Shown here piece by piece: positions 51,875 through 60,024 of a stretch of 64,000 bases of DNA (position 1 is its first letter; every line of letters starts with the position of its first letter). The translations under genes and the position numbers were made by a program. This DNA comes from Sphingomonas cremea (GTDB lineage Bacteria; Pseudomonadota; Alphaproteobacteria; Sphingomonadales; Sphingomonadaceae). Location of the stretch: positions 248,001-312,000 of the forward strand of contig NZ_JAKFGM010000001.1 in the NCBI RefSeq assembly GCF_021502585.1, given 5' to 3'. The notes beneath the pieces were generated by a model. That model did not search any database and had not been told where the DNA came from. It worked only from the letters and a program-made list of their open reading frames with translations.

Positions 51875-52779
51875 GCGGCGTCGCGTTGCGCCTCTAAAGC
51901 GCGCACGTGCCTCGCCAGTCGCTCGTAGAGGAAATCGATTACAAGCCTGACCCTTGGGGTGTGGCGCACGCGCTCATGGGTTAGCAACCACATGTTCCTG
52001 CCGTGGTCGTCGCGAGGCGGCAAGCAGCGGATGAGATCCGGTTCGGCGTCAGCGACAACGCATGGTAACACCGCCAGCCCGAAGCCCGAGCGCACCCCGG
52101 ACAGCAAGCCCGTCGATGACGAATGATGCATCGCAACCTGATTTTCCAACCCCAGGGAACGCAGCCAGGCCTCGTAGTGGAGCCACAGCTTGCCGCCGCC
52201 GCCGCCAATAATGGCATGCTTCTTCAGCTGGGACCGGTTGCGCGGAACGCCATGGGCTGCCGCATATTCGCGGCTGCAGTAAAGCGTCCAGTCGTCGACG
52301 CAGAGGCGCCGCCCCACGACTCCGGCCGGCGATTCCTGTGAAGTGCTCCTGAGCGCAATGTCTGCCTGGCCTTCGCCGAGGTCGAGCAATTCCTGCTCGG
52401 TGTCGAGCTCGATCACAATCTCGGGATGTTGGTCGTGCAGTTCCTTGAGCATCGGTGCCAGCAGCGTGACAGCAAATATTTCCTGGGTAGTCAGCCGGAC
52501 CACGCCGCTAAGATCGCGCCCGCGCGATGCCGCTATCGTCTGGAATTGCTCTGCAGCAGCAGCGACCTGGCGAGCATGCCGGAGAAGTGCTTCGCCGTCG
52601 GGAGTCATTGCATAGCCGGCAGCCCGTCGATCGAACAGAATCAGGCCGACCGATTCTTCCAACGCGGAGATGCGGCGCGCTACCGTCGTCTGGCTCACAC
52701 GAAGCGCGCGGCCGGCCTTGAGCGTGCTGCCCTGCTCAGCCACGGCGACGAAATAGCGAAGGTCATTCCAATCGAGCAT
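51871..52779 (-). CDS. LysR-family transcriptional regulator
   Basis: 302 residues: N-terminal helix-turn-helix (LKAGRALRVSQTTVARRISAL near residue 20, partly typical) and an effector-binding domain containing VRLTTQEIFAVTLLAP near 95. It converges on the racemase gene with overlapping stops and faces the UrcA gene across a 145-base gap containing two strong palindromes. Target genes cannot be named from sequence. Confidence 0.9.
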   Translation of the reverse strand: MLDWNDLRYFVAVAEQGSTLKAGRALRVSQTTVARRISALEESVGLILFDRRAAGYAMTPDGEALLRHARQVAAAAEQFQTIAASRGRDLSGVVRLTTQEIFAVTLLAPMLKELHDQHPEIVIELDTEQELLDLGEGQADIALRSTSQESPAGVVGRRLCVDDWTLYCSREYAAAHGVPRNRSQLKKHAIIGGGGGKLWLHYEAWLRSLGLENQVAMHHSSSTGLLSGVRSGFGLAVLPCVVADAEPDLIRCLPPRDDHGRNMWLLTHERVRHTPRVRLVIDFLYERLARHVRALEAQRDAA

Positions 52780-52813
52780 CGGCGCCTCATGCGGCCAAGC
52801 TGGTCAATTTGCA

Positions 52814-52843
52814 TTCTGCATTATTGCAGAACGGTTGCGCAAC
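52814..52843. promoter_or_regulatory. Tandem palindromes, candidate LysR operator
   Basis: TTCTGCA-TTAT-TGCAGAA (52814-52831) is a perfect 7-4-7 inverted repeat, followed two bases later by the perfect palindrome GTTGCGCAAC (52834-52843). They lie 35-64 bases upstream of the LysR start and 82 bases upstream of the UrcA gene, a typical autoregulatory spot; the first contains T-N11-A pairs. Confidence 0.6.
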
Positions 52844-52924
52844 ATCGTTTCTAACATTGGTTGCGAATCGGGACTAATAGAAGGGTCGCGCCGGACATTC
52901 CGGCCCCAGAAAAGGGAATGCGAC

Positions 52925-53236
52925 ATGACCAAGATCTTCATCGCCACTCTGTTGGCCTTCACTGCTTCTCCAGCGCTTGCCGAGCCGCCTGTAACCGTCA
53001 CCAGCACCGTCCACATCGCCGACCTCGACCTGTCGAGCAAGGCCGGGCAGCGCGCACTCGACCATCGCCTGTCGGTCGCTGCCAAGGAGGTTTGCGGGAC
53101 GGCGTATGACGTCGACGTCGCGGGAAAGAATGATGTTCGCCGCTGCCGCGCAGAGACGTTGGCAAGTGTTGCCAGCGACCGCGACCAGCGCATTGCCGCC
53201 GCTTCAAGCCAGCCAATCGAGGTTGCCTCCCGCTAA
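52925..53236 (+). CDS. UrcA-family exported protein
   Basis: 103-residue small secreted protein. The signal peptide MTKIFIATLLAFTASPALA is cleaved before EPPVTV. The mature part has the UrcA layout: VHIADLDLSSKAGQRALDHRLS then EVCGTA and RRCRAETL, with two Cys that probably pair. The family is common in sphingomonads and caulobacters and has unknown function. ATG 52925 has AAAGGGA upstream; the frame open from 52835 has no leader and is discarded. Confidence 0.85.
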   Translation: MTKIFIATLLAFTASPALAEPPVTVTSTVHIADLDLSSKAGQRALDHRLSVAAKEVCGTAYDVDVAGKNDVRRCRAETLASVASDRDQRIAAASSQPIEVASR

Positions 53237-53255
53237 AGCCTAGGTTGTCGCCGGC

Positions 53256-53317
53256 ACCGCGCCGCAATAGGTATCCGCCATGATCACCGTATCAGGCGGA
53301 TGCCATTGCGGCGCGGT
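53256..53317 (+). promoter_or_regulatory. Long nested hairpin enclosing the start codon of the GFA gene
   Basis: Left arm ACCGCGCCGCAAT, then AGGT, then ATCCGCC; loop 53280-53294 begins with the ATG; right arm GGCGGAT, GCC, ATTGCGGCGCGGT. This is 20 perfectly paired positions in two helices of 7 and 13, with an internal loop where GG and CC may pair. The Shine-Dalgarno-like AGG is in the internal loop. The right arm is coding (codons for GGCHCGAV). Confidence 0.75.
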
Positions 53318-53657
53318 TCGATTCCGGGCGTCGCTACCCGACCCCCCCGTTCCCGCGCTCGACTGCAATTGCTCGGTCTGCTCTATGACCGGCTTCCTGC
53401 ACGTCATGGTGCCGCATGAGGAATTTCGGCTCGAGCAGGGTGCGGACGAGCTCACCAGCTACCGCTTCGGCACCGGCGCGGCCGAGCATCTGTTTTGCTT
53501 AGTGTGCGGGGTCAAGAGTTTCTATCAGCCGCGCAGTCATCCCAATGCCTGGAGCGTTAACGCAAACTGCCTCGACCAGCCGGTTGAACTGGCGGTCGAG
53601 AAATTTGACGGGCACAATTGGGATCAGGCTATCGGAGCTTCGGAGCGGACTGACTGA
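53280..53657 (+). CDS. GFA-family (glutathione-dependent formaldehyde-activating-like) zinc protein
   Basis: 125-residue Mss4-like zinc protein with the family cysteines GGCHCGAVRF near residue 7, CNCSVCSMTG near 29 and CLVCGVKSFY near 74. Despite the family name many members have unknown activity. ATG 53280 begins in the loop of a long mRNA hairpin. The stop overlaps the csaA start by one base, forming a two-gene operon. Confidence 0.88.
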   Translation: MITVSGGCHCGAVRFRASLPDPPVPALDCNCSVCSMTGFLHVMVPHEEFRLEQGADELTSYRFGTGAAEHLFCLVCGVKSFYQPRSHPNAWSVNANCLDQPVELAVEKFDGHNWDQAIGASERTD

Positions 53658-53998
53658 TGACTTCACCGATCAATTTTGAAGATTTCCTGAAAGTCGATGT
53701 CCGGATTGGCACGGTCATCGAGGCTGTGCGATTTCCGGAGGCCCGCAAGCCTGCATATAAGCTGAAAATCGATTTCGGCGACGAAATCGGGATCAAGCGC
53801 TCGTCCGCACAGATCACCGTTCATTATGGACCCGATGAGTTGGTGGGTCGGCAGGTAGCTGGCGTGGTCAATTTCCCGCCGAGGCAGATTGGCCCTTTCA
53901 TGTCGGAAGTGCTGACCCTTGGGTTCGCTGATGACAATGACGACATCGTCCTGCTGATGCCGGAACGGCCCGTACCCAACGGGTCGCGCATGTTTTGA
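53657..53998 (+). CDS. csaA: CsaA, tRNA-binding/secretion chaperone-like protein
   Basis: 113-residue OB-fold protein. FEDFLKVDVRIGTVIEA near residue 7 and RQIGPFMSEVLTLGF near 80 are the tRNA-binding-domain signature of CsaA, which has reported chaperone activity in Bacillus and resembles the C-terminal domain of MetRS. Translationally coupled to the GFA gene. Confidence 0.9.
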   Translation: MTSPINFEDFLKVDVRIGTVIEAVRFPEARKPAYKLKIDFGDEIGIKRSSAQITVHYGPDELVGRQVAGVVNFPPRQIGPFMSEVLTLGFADDNDDIVLLMPERPVPNGSRMF

Positions 53999-54025
53999 TC
54001 GTCTGGCTCGACGACATCGAGAGCT

Positions 54026-55075
54026 GTGGCTAGGGCAGGGCGCGTGACCCACCACGCCCTTCGCCTCCGTCTCGACTCGCTCGCGCTCCAGAACAATTGG
54101 CGTTGGCTGCAACGCACCGCCGGTGTCACCGCCGGCGCGGCGATAAAGGCCGACGGCTATGGCCTTGGTGCGGTCGAAGTCACGAGATTGCTTGCGGAGG
54201 TCGGCTGTCGCGATTTCTTCGTGTCGACCTGGGCGGAAGCACATGCGCTCGGGCCGCTGCCGGAAGGCGCCGAACTCTGCGTACTGCACGGCGTGGGCCC
54301 GGACGATATCGGCGCCGCGATCGGCAGCAGGGCCCGACCAGTGCTTAACACGCCCGAACAGGTCGCTCGGTGGAAAAGTGAGGCCTCGGATCGCCCCTGC
54401 GATGTGATGATCGACACCGGCATGAATCGGCTGGGGCTCCGTACCGACGAGATCGACTTGCTCGACGGACTGGACATCCACACCCTGCACAGTCATCTGG
54501 CCCGCGCCGACGAGGACAATGCGATGAATGCAGTCCAGCGGGACCGCTTCGCCGCAGTCGCGGCGACCGTGAAGGCGCGCCGTTACAGCTTCGCTAACAG
54601 CGCCGGAATCTGCCTTGGCACCGACTATGCGTTCAACCTCGTGCGCCCCGGTCTTGCGCTCTACGGCGGCGTGCCCCGCATCGAGGCGGCAGGCCATATT
54701 TCGCAGGTTGCATTCCCAGAGGCAGAGATCATGCAGCGGCGCATTGTTCGCGCGGGCGAGACCATCGGCTATGGCGCGACCTGGAGGGCTGACGCCCACA
54801 CCGAGGCGGCGATCGTCAATATTGGTTATGCCGACGGCTATTTGCGTTGCTTTGCCGGAAAGGGCTCGGCAAGTTTCGACGGCAGGACGCTGCCGCTGAT
54901 CGGGCGCGTTTCGATGGACCTCGTCGCTCTGGATGTCACCGCCGCGCCAGAGCTTGCCGAAGGTGATTGGGTGACGATGGACTACGAACTGCCCACTGCG
55001 GCCGAGGCGTCGGGCCTATCGCAATATGAACTGCTGACCGGGCTCAGCGAGCGGCTGGAGCGTTACTGGATTTAG
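54026..55075 (+). CDS. alr: Alanine racemase
   Basis: PLP enzyme supplying D-alanine for peptidoglycan. 349 residues; PLP lysine 41 in AAIKADGYGLG, barrel domain through about residue 230, catalytic Tyr in GETIGYGATW near 251, and C-terminal beta domain with PLIGRVSMDL near 290. The start is GTG 54026, 27 bases after csaA. The 3' end overlaps nth on the other strand by 32 bases. Confidence 0.93.
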   Translation: MARAGRVTHHALRLRLDSLALQNNWRWLQRTAGVTAGAAIKADGYGLGAVEVTRLLAEVGCRDFFVSTWAEAHALGPLPEGAELCVLHGVGPDDIGAAIGSRARPVLNTPEQVARWKSEASDRPCDVMIDTGMNRLGLRTDEIDLLDGLDIHTLHSHLARADEDNAMNAVQRDRFAAVAATVKARRYSFANSAGICLGTDYAFNLVRPGLALYGGVPRIEAAGHISQVAFPEAEIMQRRIVRAGETIGYGATWRADAHTEAAIVNIGYADGYLRCFAGKGSASFDGRTLPLIGRVSMDLVALDVTAAPELAEGDWVTMDYELPTAAEASGLSQYELLTGLSERLERYWI

Positions 55076-55715
55076 CCTTGGGCGCAGATGTCTTGGGCTT
55101 ATAGGCGCATAGGTCCGCGACCGGACATCGCCAGCATTCGGGCAGCCGCGCCTTGCAGATGTAGCGGCCATGCAGGATCAGCCAGTGGTGTGCATGGGTG
55201 ACGAACGGATCGGGCGTTACCTTGGCCAACGTTAGTTCGACCTCGAGCGGGTTCTTGCCGGGCGCCAGGCCGGTGCGATTGGCGACGCGAAAGATATGGG
55301 TGTCCACGGCGATGGTCGGCTGGCCATAGGCAACGTTCAGGACGACGTTGGCGGTCTTGCGGCCAACCCCCGGGAGCGTTTCCAGCTTCTCCCGCTCCTC
55401 AGGCACTTCGCCGCCAAAATCATCGACCAGGATTTGCGCCGCGGCAATGATGTTTTTGGCCTTGGTGTTGAACAGGCCAATCGTCTTGATGTGTTGCTTC
55501 AGCCCATCCTCACCCAGGTCGAGCATTTGTTGCGGCGTCGTGACCTTGGCGAACAGGGAACGCGTTGCCTTGTTGACACCGACGTCTGTCGCCTGTGCCG
55601 AAAGCGCGACGGCAACCAGAAGCGTATAGGGATTTACATATTCGAGCTCGGTCTCCGGTGCCGGATTGGCCTCGGCGAGGCGCCGGTAAAATTCGAAAAC
55701 GTCGGCTTTCTTCAT
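55044..55715 (-). CDS. nth: Endonuclease III
   Basis: DNA glycosylase/AP lyase for oxidised pyrimidines. 223 residues; helix-hairpin-helix LPGVGRKTANVVL near residue 115 with catalytic Lys in the motif, catalytic Asp in VDTHIFRV near 140, and the C-terminal [4Fe-4S] loop C-x6-C-x2-C-x5-C near 189-205. A short Lys/Ala tail is extra. Coupled to dapB by a four-base overlap. Confidence 0.96.
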   Translation of the reverse strand: MKKADVFEFYRRLAEANPAPETELEYVNPYTLLVAVALSAQATDVGVNKATRSLFAKVTTPQQMLDLGEDGLKQHIKTIGLFNTKAKNIIAAAQILVDDFGGEVPEEREKLETLPGVGRKTANVVLNVAYGQPTIAVDTHIFRVANRTGLAPGKNPLEVELTLAKVTPDPFVTHAHHWLILHGRYICKARLPECWRCPVADLCAYKPKTSAPKAKSSNAPAAR

Positions 55716-56425
55716 GCGGCGTCAATTACATCGCGCATTGAGTAGAGGCCTGCCGGCTTGCCGCGCAGGAATCGGGCTGCAGCCAGCGCGCCGCGGGCAA
55801 AGATCGCGCGGCTTTCGGCCCGGTGCGACAGAATCAAACGCTCGTCCGGACCGAGGAACATCACGTCATGATCGCCGGCGACCGTGCCGCCCCGGATCGC
55901 GGCGTAGCCGATCGCGCCCTGGTGGCGCTTCAGGCCGGTTCCATCTCGGCCGCGCTCTTCCGTCGAATTACCGCCACGGCCTCGATCCGCTGCGGAGCCC
56001 AGATAGAGCGCCGTACCAGATGGGGCATCTGCCTTGCGATTGTGGTGCGCTTCGACGATCTCAATGTCCCACTTATCCGGCCCAAGCACGCGTGCAGCGC
56101 GTTCGGTGAGGTCGGCGAGCAAAGCAACTCCCAGCGACGTATTGGGAGCGCGAAGAATTGGAATGGTTCGAGCCGCATCGGCGATAAGCTGTTCATGCTC
56201 GTCGATCAGGCCGGTCGTTCCAACCAATAGGGGAACCCCTGCCGAAACTGCACGGTCGAGACTTGCTCGCAATGCATCCGGGGCAGAGAAATCGACCAGG
56301 ACTTCGCCATTGTCATTGGCCAACTCGAAGTCCGCATCCTCCGCGATTGCCGCCTGGATCGCGCGCCCCATGCGGCCCTCCGGTGCGAACAGGGCGATGC
56401 GGACGGGTTGCTGGTCGGTGCGCAT
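55712..56425 (-). CDS. dapB: 4-hydroxy-tetrahydrodipicolinate reductase
   Basis: Lysine/diaminopimelate pathway reductase. 237 residues; N-terminal Rossmann turn reads FAPEGRMGRAI, with the first Gly of the usual GAxGRMG replaced, then LLVGTTGL near residue 65 and APNTSLGVALL near 90. The catalytic EAHHNRKADAPSGTAL block lies near 125. ATG 56425 is the conserved start; the open frame to 56506 has no added homology. The relaxed nucleotide motif may slightly change cofactor preference. Confidence 0.93.
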   Translation of the reverse strand: MRTDQQPVRIALFAPEGRMGRAIQAAIAEDADFELANDNGEVLVDFSAPDALRASLDRAVSAGVPLLVGTTGLIDEHEQLIADAARTIPILRAPNTSLGVALLADLTERAARVLGPDKWDIEIVEAHHNRKADAPSGTALYLGSAADRGRGGNSTEERGRDGTGLKRHQGAIGYAAIRGGTVAGDHDVMFLGPDERLILSHRAESRAIFARGALAAARFLRGKPAGLYSMRDVIDAA

Positions 56426-56582
56426 GGCTGGGTGATGGCGGAAGGCTAAAGCGGGCGCAATGCCCAGTCGTTCCTGCAATGCCAGCGCCGCAGCGCCACG
56501 GATCATCGGTCCAACCGCCGATGCCGATGCGGATTGCTGGTTCGGTCATTCCCGCATCAACACCTAACGGCCGGACCGGATG

Positions 56583-57080
56583 CTATTGGGCTGCTGCCGG
56601 TCCGGGCGTGACGAAGTCCTCGACCGCTTTCCAGCTGCCGTCCGCCTGCTTTTCCCAGACGGTGAGGTAGCTTCCCGTTTCCTTCTTGACCTTCTTCGTC
56701 GCGGGATCGGTCGTCTCAGCCGTAAAATGGCCTCGGGTAGAGGCCAAGTCGCCGGACTGCGCTACTTGTACCCTGTCACTGGCGAAATCGAGCTTGAGGC
56801 TCGGATCGGCTATGAATTTGCCGATTTCCGCTCGCCGCATCATGTCGTCCGTTGCCAATGCCGATCCGGGATTCGCGATAGCGGCGTCGTCAGAATAGTG
56901 ACCGGCAAGCTTGTCGATGTCGCGCGCGCTATAGTCGGCGACCCACGCCGTCTCGATCGACTTCAGTTCCTGCTCGATGGCCTTTGTGTCGACGGCGGCA
57001 GCCTTTTCGGCCTTTTTCCCAGTATCGCAGCCGGAAAGTGCTACTGAAATCAACACGAGCGTCAGATAGGTGCCTTTCAT
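56583..57080 (-). CDS. Lipoprotein with NTF2-like (DUF4440/SnoaL) domain
   Basis: 165 residues. The lipoprotein signal ends in LSGC (Cys about 18). The mature domain from residue 35 has the NTF2-like cone pattern: EQELKSIETAWVADYSARDIDKLAGHYSDDA (partly quoted as ARDIDKLAGHYSDDA), then GDLASTRGHFTAE and GSYLTVWEKQADGSWKAVEDF. Members act as small-ligand binding or isomerase-like domains; the substrate is unknown. Confidence 0.83.
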   Translation of the reverse strand: MKGTYLTLVLISVALSGCDTGKKAEKAAAVDTKAIEQELKSIETAWVADYSARDIDKLAGHYSDDAAIANPGSALATDDMMRRAEIGKFIADPSLKLDFASDRVQVAQSGDLASTRGHFTAETTDPATKKVKKETGSYLTVWEKQADGSWKAVEDFVTPGPAAAQ

Positions 57081-57136
57081 GATCTCTTCCTCTCATGAGT
57101 GAATGAGGCCGATGCGCAGGGCACCGGCCCCGGCGT

Positions 57137-57574
57137 TCAGCGCTTCAGCATCTCGCGATAAAGGGCGCTTCCCATCAGTTCGCGCATAGAGTTGCGAGCA
57201 CCGCTAGACGCCGCTGCGCTATGCGCGTCCTGGTTCATCCGCTTGTTCATGATATCGTTTCGCCGTTCGGATTCCTCCGCCGACGGGAAGTCGTTGTAGC
57301 GCGTAATAAGGATGATATTGGGTTCGCCGTCGCGCGGATTGACGCTCTGCAGGACGTGATATTCGAGCAGCCAGCCCTGAGATTTGGCGAAGTCCTGGTT
57401 CGCCATCCAAGTCTTGGTCAGATAATCCATGTAGTTCTGCATCTGCCCCTCGAGGACGTTAATGCGGGCCGCAGTCCACAATGGACCAGCCTTCATCGAA
57501 CTTTGCTGGGCAATTGTCGGCGTCGAGGTCATGGAGATGGCCAGCGCCGCGGCGCCGATCAGAAGTTTGCGCAT
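57137..57574 (-). CDS. Hypothetical exported protein
   Basis: 145 residues with signal peptide MRKLLIGAAALAISMTSTPTIAQ. The mature part contains ARINVLEGQMQNYMDYLTKTW and LEYHVLQSVNPRDGEPNIILI; it looks like an alpha/beta dimeric ferredoxin-like fold but I recognise no family. Same strand as the upstream thioesterase and the downstream NTF2-like gene. ATG 57574 has a GGAG/GGGA region upstream; the earlier in-frame start at 57598 would spoil the signal peptide. Confidence 0.75.
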   Translation of the reverse strand: MRKLLIGAAALAISMTSTPTIAQQSSMKAGPLWTAARINVLEGQMQNYMDYLTKTWMANQDFAKSQGWLLEYHVLQSVNPRDGEPNIILITRYNDFPSAEESERRNDIMNKRMNQDAHSAAASSGARNSMRELMGSALYREMLKR

Positions 57575-57694
57575 GTTATATTCCCGCTCCTGCCGCACTT
57601 AGACGGCTTACCGGCCATAAGGACCGGCGCTCACTCTCGGTGACAGAGAACTCCCTGACGAAACCCGTCGTTCCGGAGGCGCACCAACCACAGT

Positions 57695-57709
57695 GGAGCG
57701 AGTCGCTCC
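57695..57709. promoter_or_regulatory. 15-bp palindrome upstream of the exported-protein gene
   Basis: GGAGCGA-G-TCGCTCC, perfect 7-1-7 inverted repeat without a T-run, in the 167-base gap 57575-57741. It may be an operator or the core of a factor-dependent terminator; the surroundings show no gene. Confidence 0.35.
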
Positions 57710-57741
57710 TAACGGAAATTTAACAGGAATTAAGCTTGGTC

Positions 57742-58152
57742 TCAGTCCACCAGAAACCGCTGAGCTATGTCGTGAGCCAGTCTCGCGGGCCTGCGCGAAA
57801 CCGCGTCAAGGCAGCACCATGTGCTTTTAACCTCGGCCAGCACCTCTTCGCCACGCTTGATTATGGTGGTGAAGAAGGCTCGGGCGCCCTCCACCTTTTC
57901 CGCAATCACATCCGCCACGACCAGGTCGTCGAGGAAGGTTGGGCGCCGATATTTGATTTCATGGCTGAGCGCGATCCACAGGTGCTGCGCCACAGCCTCC
58001 GGCGGCGCCACCTTTTCCCAGAAATCAACGACCGCTTCCTGCACCCATTTGAGGTAAACGCTGTTGTTCACATGGCCCATGTGATCAATGTCGGACGGAC
58101 ATATCCCGATCGGGTGCTGATAGGCTTGGTTCACAATGGCAGGATCATCCAA
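57742..58152 (-). CDS. 4HBT-family acyl-CoA thioesterase
   Basis: 136-residue hotdog-fold protein with the active-site region CPSDIDHMGHVNNSVYLKWVQEA near residue 18 (Asp and HMGHVNN visible) and a conserved EIKYRRPTFLDD. Cleaves acyl- or aroyl-CoA; substrate not known. The frame starts at TTG 58152, and GTG at 58134 is also possible; neither has a strong Shine-Dalgarno. Divergent from cobB with 29 bases between. Confidence 0.85.
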   Translation of the reverse strand: MDDPAIVNQAYQHPIGICPSDIDHMGHVNNSVYLKWVQEAVVDFWEKVAPPEAVAQHLWIALSHEIKYRRPTFLDDLVVADVIAEKVEGARAFFTTIIKRGEEVLAEVKSTWCCLDAVSRRPARLAHDIAQRFLVD

Positions 58153-58181
58153 CTTACTTACAGAAGTGTCAACGAGGTGAA

Positions 58182-58892
58182 ATGGCGGATGTTCCCAATA
58201 TCGTCGTCCTGACTGGAGCGGGGATCAGCGCGGAGAGCGGGCTAGCGACATTCCGCGGACCTGACGGACTTTGGGAGGGGCATCGCGTCGAGGAAGTGGC
58301 GACTCCGGAGGCTTTCGTACGGGATTCGGCGCTGGTTTACGCATTCTATGACGCTCGGCGGGCGCGGGCGGATGAGGTCGAGCCAAATGCCGCGCATAAT
58401 GCGCTAGCACGGCTCGATGCCGAATGGCCCGGCGGACTGCTGATCGTCACCCAAAATGTCGACAATTTGCACGAGCGAGCCGGGACAAATCGGCTTCTGC
58501 ACATGCATGGCGAACTGAACAGCGGCTGGTGCCAGGCCTGCGACGAACGGTTCGGCTGGCACGGGCCGATGGGAGAAGAGTCGGCTTGCCCGGTCTGCCA
58601 GGTTGCGGGACGGGTGCGGCCCGACATCGTCTGGTTCGGTGAGATGCCATATGAAATGGAACGGATCGACGAGGCATTGATGAACGCCGACCTTTTCGTG
58701 TCGATCGGGACGTCGGGGGCGGTCTACCCGGCTGCAGGCTTCGTGCAGACAGCGCGCTACTGCGGGGCGAGGACGATCGAGATCAACCTTGAACCAAGTC
58801 AGGGCAGCATTTTCTTCGACGAACGGCGATACGGGCCAGCAGCGACGCTGGTGCCGGAATGGGTCGAGCAGTTATTGCAGGGCGTCAAGTGA
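58182..58892 (+). CDS. cobB: CobB, NAD-dependent protein deacylase (sirtuin)
   Basis: Class III sirtuin removing acyl groups from lysines. 236 residues; NAD motif GAGISAESGLATFRGPDGLW near residue 11, QNVDNLHERAG near 91 and catalytic His in HMHGEL near 107. Two Cys pairs bind zinc (CQACDERF, CPVCQ). Tyr and Arg in FYDARRARADE are the pair that recognises succinyl/malonyl lysine, so desuccinylase activity is expected. GAGGTGAA precedes ATG. Confidence 0.94.
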   Translation: MADVPNIVVLTGAGISAESGLATFRGPDGLWEGHRVEEVATPEAFVRDSALVYAFYDARRARADEVEPNAAHNALARLDAEWPGGLLIVTQNVDNLHERAGTNRLLHMHGELNSGWCQACDERFGWHGPMGEESACPVCQVAGRVRPDIVWFGEMPYEMERIDEALMNADLFVSIGTSGAVYPAAGFVQTARYCGARTIEINLEPSQGSIFFDERRYGPAATLVPEWVEQLLQGVK

Positions 58893-58929
58893 AGGGTGTG
58901 GCGCGTTTCGATCGGTTGGCGCGCATGCG

Positions 58930-59949
58930 TTACCCGCGAATTCTATACGCCAATTCCGGCCGAATAACTTGACGGTTGCCAATAGCGGAAGTGTCCATTC
59001 CCTGGATGGTTGCCTTGATGTCCGCTGAAACCGGCGGGCAATTGATGAAAAACGTATGGTGGGAGAGTGCATCCGCGGCCTTGGCCACCTTGCCGCAATC
59101 CACAGTAACCACTTTCTTTGGCAGCAGGTCGAGCATTCGCGGTCCTTCGGCACCGAGCCGGTCGGGGTTGGCCTTCGTGTGATCGGAGATGAAAAGCGCC
59201 CGATCGCTTTCATTGTGATAGACGGTTACCCGCATGCCAAGCTTCGGCAGGAGCCTGAGCTTGGCCTCGGTCTCAAACGCGTCGTCGTCTTCGTCGGGTG
59301 CCGCTAGGATAATTTCATTGAAAACTCGCAAGAGCTGCCTTGGATCTTTTGCAATCAGGGCTTGAAGCCCTTGCCTGAGCACATAGGCGCCCATGCTGTG
59401 CGCCAACAGGTGAAGCGAGCGGCCGCAGCGCTCGTCGTCCTTGAGGGACAAAAGGAAGTCCAGCAATTTGAGGAACGTCCGCGCCACAGCGGCGCCCGAC
59501 GATCGGGCATCCTCGCGATCGCTATAATATGACATCCACGGGTAAGCTTTGCCGTCGGAAGGCCAACTGAATAACACGACGTTGATTGGCTTGCCGCCGA
59601 CGATGAGCTGAGACGAGAAAAGCGCCGCAGCCATCAGTGCATCTCTGAAGCTAACGTTGAAACCGTGGATGAATACGACGGTGTCGGCGCAGCCATTTTG
59701 CATCTGCTGTCGCAAATCTTCAAAAAAGCTTGCGCTCCCAGCTCTTTGGAAGCCTTCATCCGGAGTTTCGCCTCGCACTTCCGGATAAACATTGACGGGC
59801 CCGGGCTGTAACTTTCCGGAACCTGTTCCGAACTGCGCGTGACCGAATCGAATTGCCCCCACACCATCCGGATTGAAATGCGATCCGAACAGGGATTGAT
59901 TGGCAGGCTTGTAGTCACGATTGGTTATAAAGAAGACCCGAATGTCCAT
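58930..59949 (-). CDS. DUF900 alpha/beta hydrolase
   Basis: 339-residue alpha/beta hydrolase-fold protein. The oxyanion strand VVFIHGFNVSFRDAL is near residue 92, the nucleophile elbow LAHSMGAYVL near 185, and the typical block VVLFSWPSDGKAYPWMSYYSD near 125 is nearby (longer motif at about 124-145). No signal peptide seen. It stands alone between cobB and era. Confidence 0.86.
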   Translation of the reverse strand: MDIRVFFITNRDYKPANQSLFGSHFNPDGVGAIRFGHAQFGTGSGKLQPGPVNVYPEVRGETPDEGFQRAGSASFFEDLRQQMQNGCADTVVFIHGFNVSFRDALMAAALFSSQLIVGGKPINVVLFSWPSDGKAYPWMSYYSDREDARSSGAAVARTFLKLLDFLLSLKDDERCGRSLHLLAHSMGAYVLRQGLQALIAKDPRQLLRVFNEIILAAPDEDDDAFETEAKLRLLPKLGMRVTVYHNESDRALFISDHTKANPDRLGAEGPRMLDLLPKKVVTVDCGKVAKAADALSHHTFFINCPPVSADIKATIQGMDTSAIGNRQVIRPELAYRIRG

Positions 59950-60024
59950 CGTTCCGCCCCCAAGGCATCCGACGAATGGTCCGAGCCTTGGAAGTATAGG
60001 GCAAAAGCGACGGACTGGCCAATT

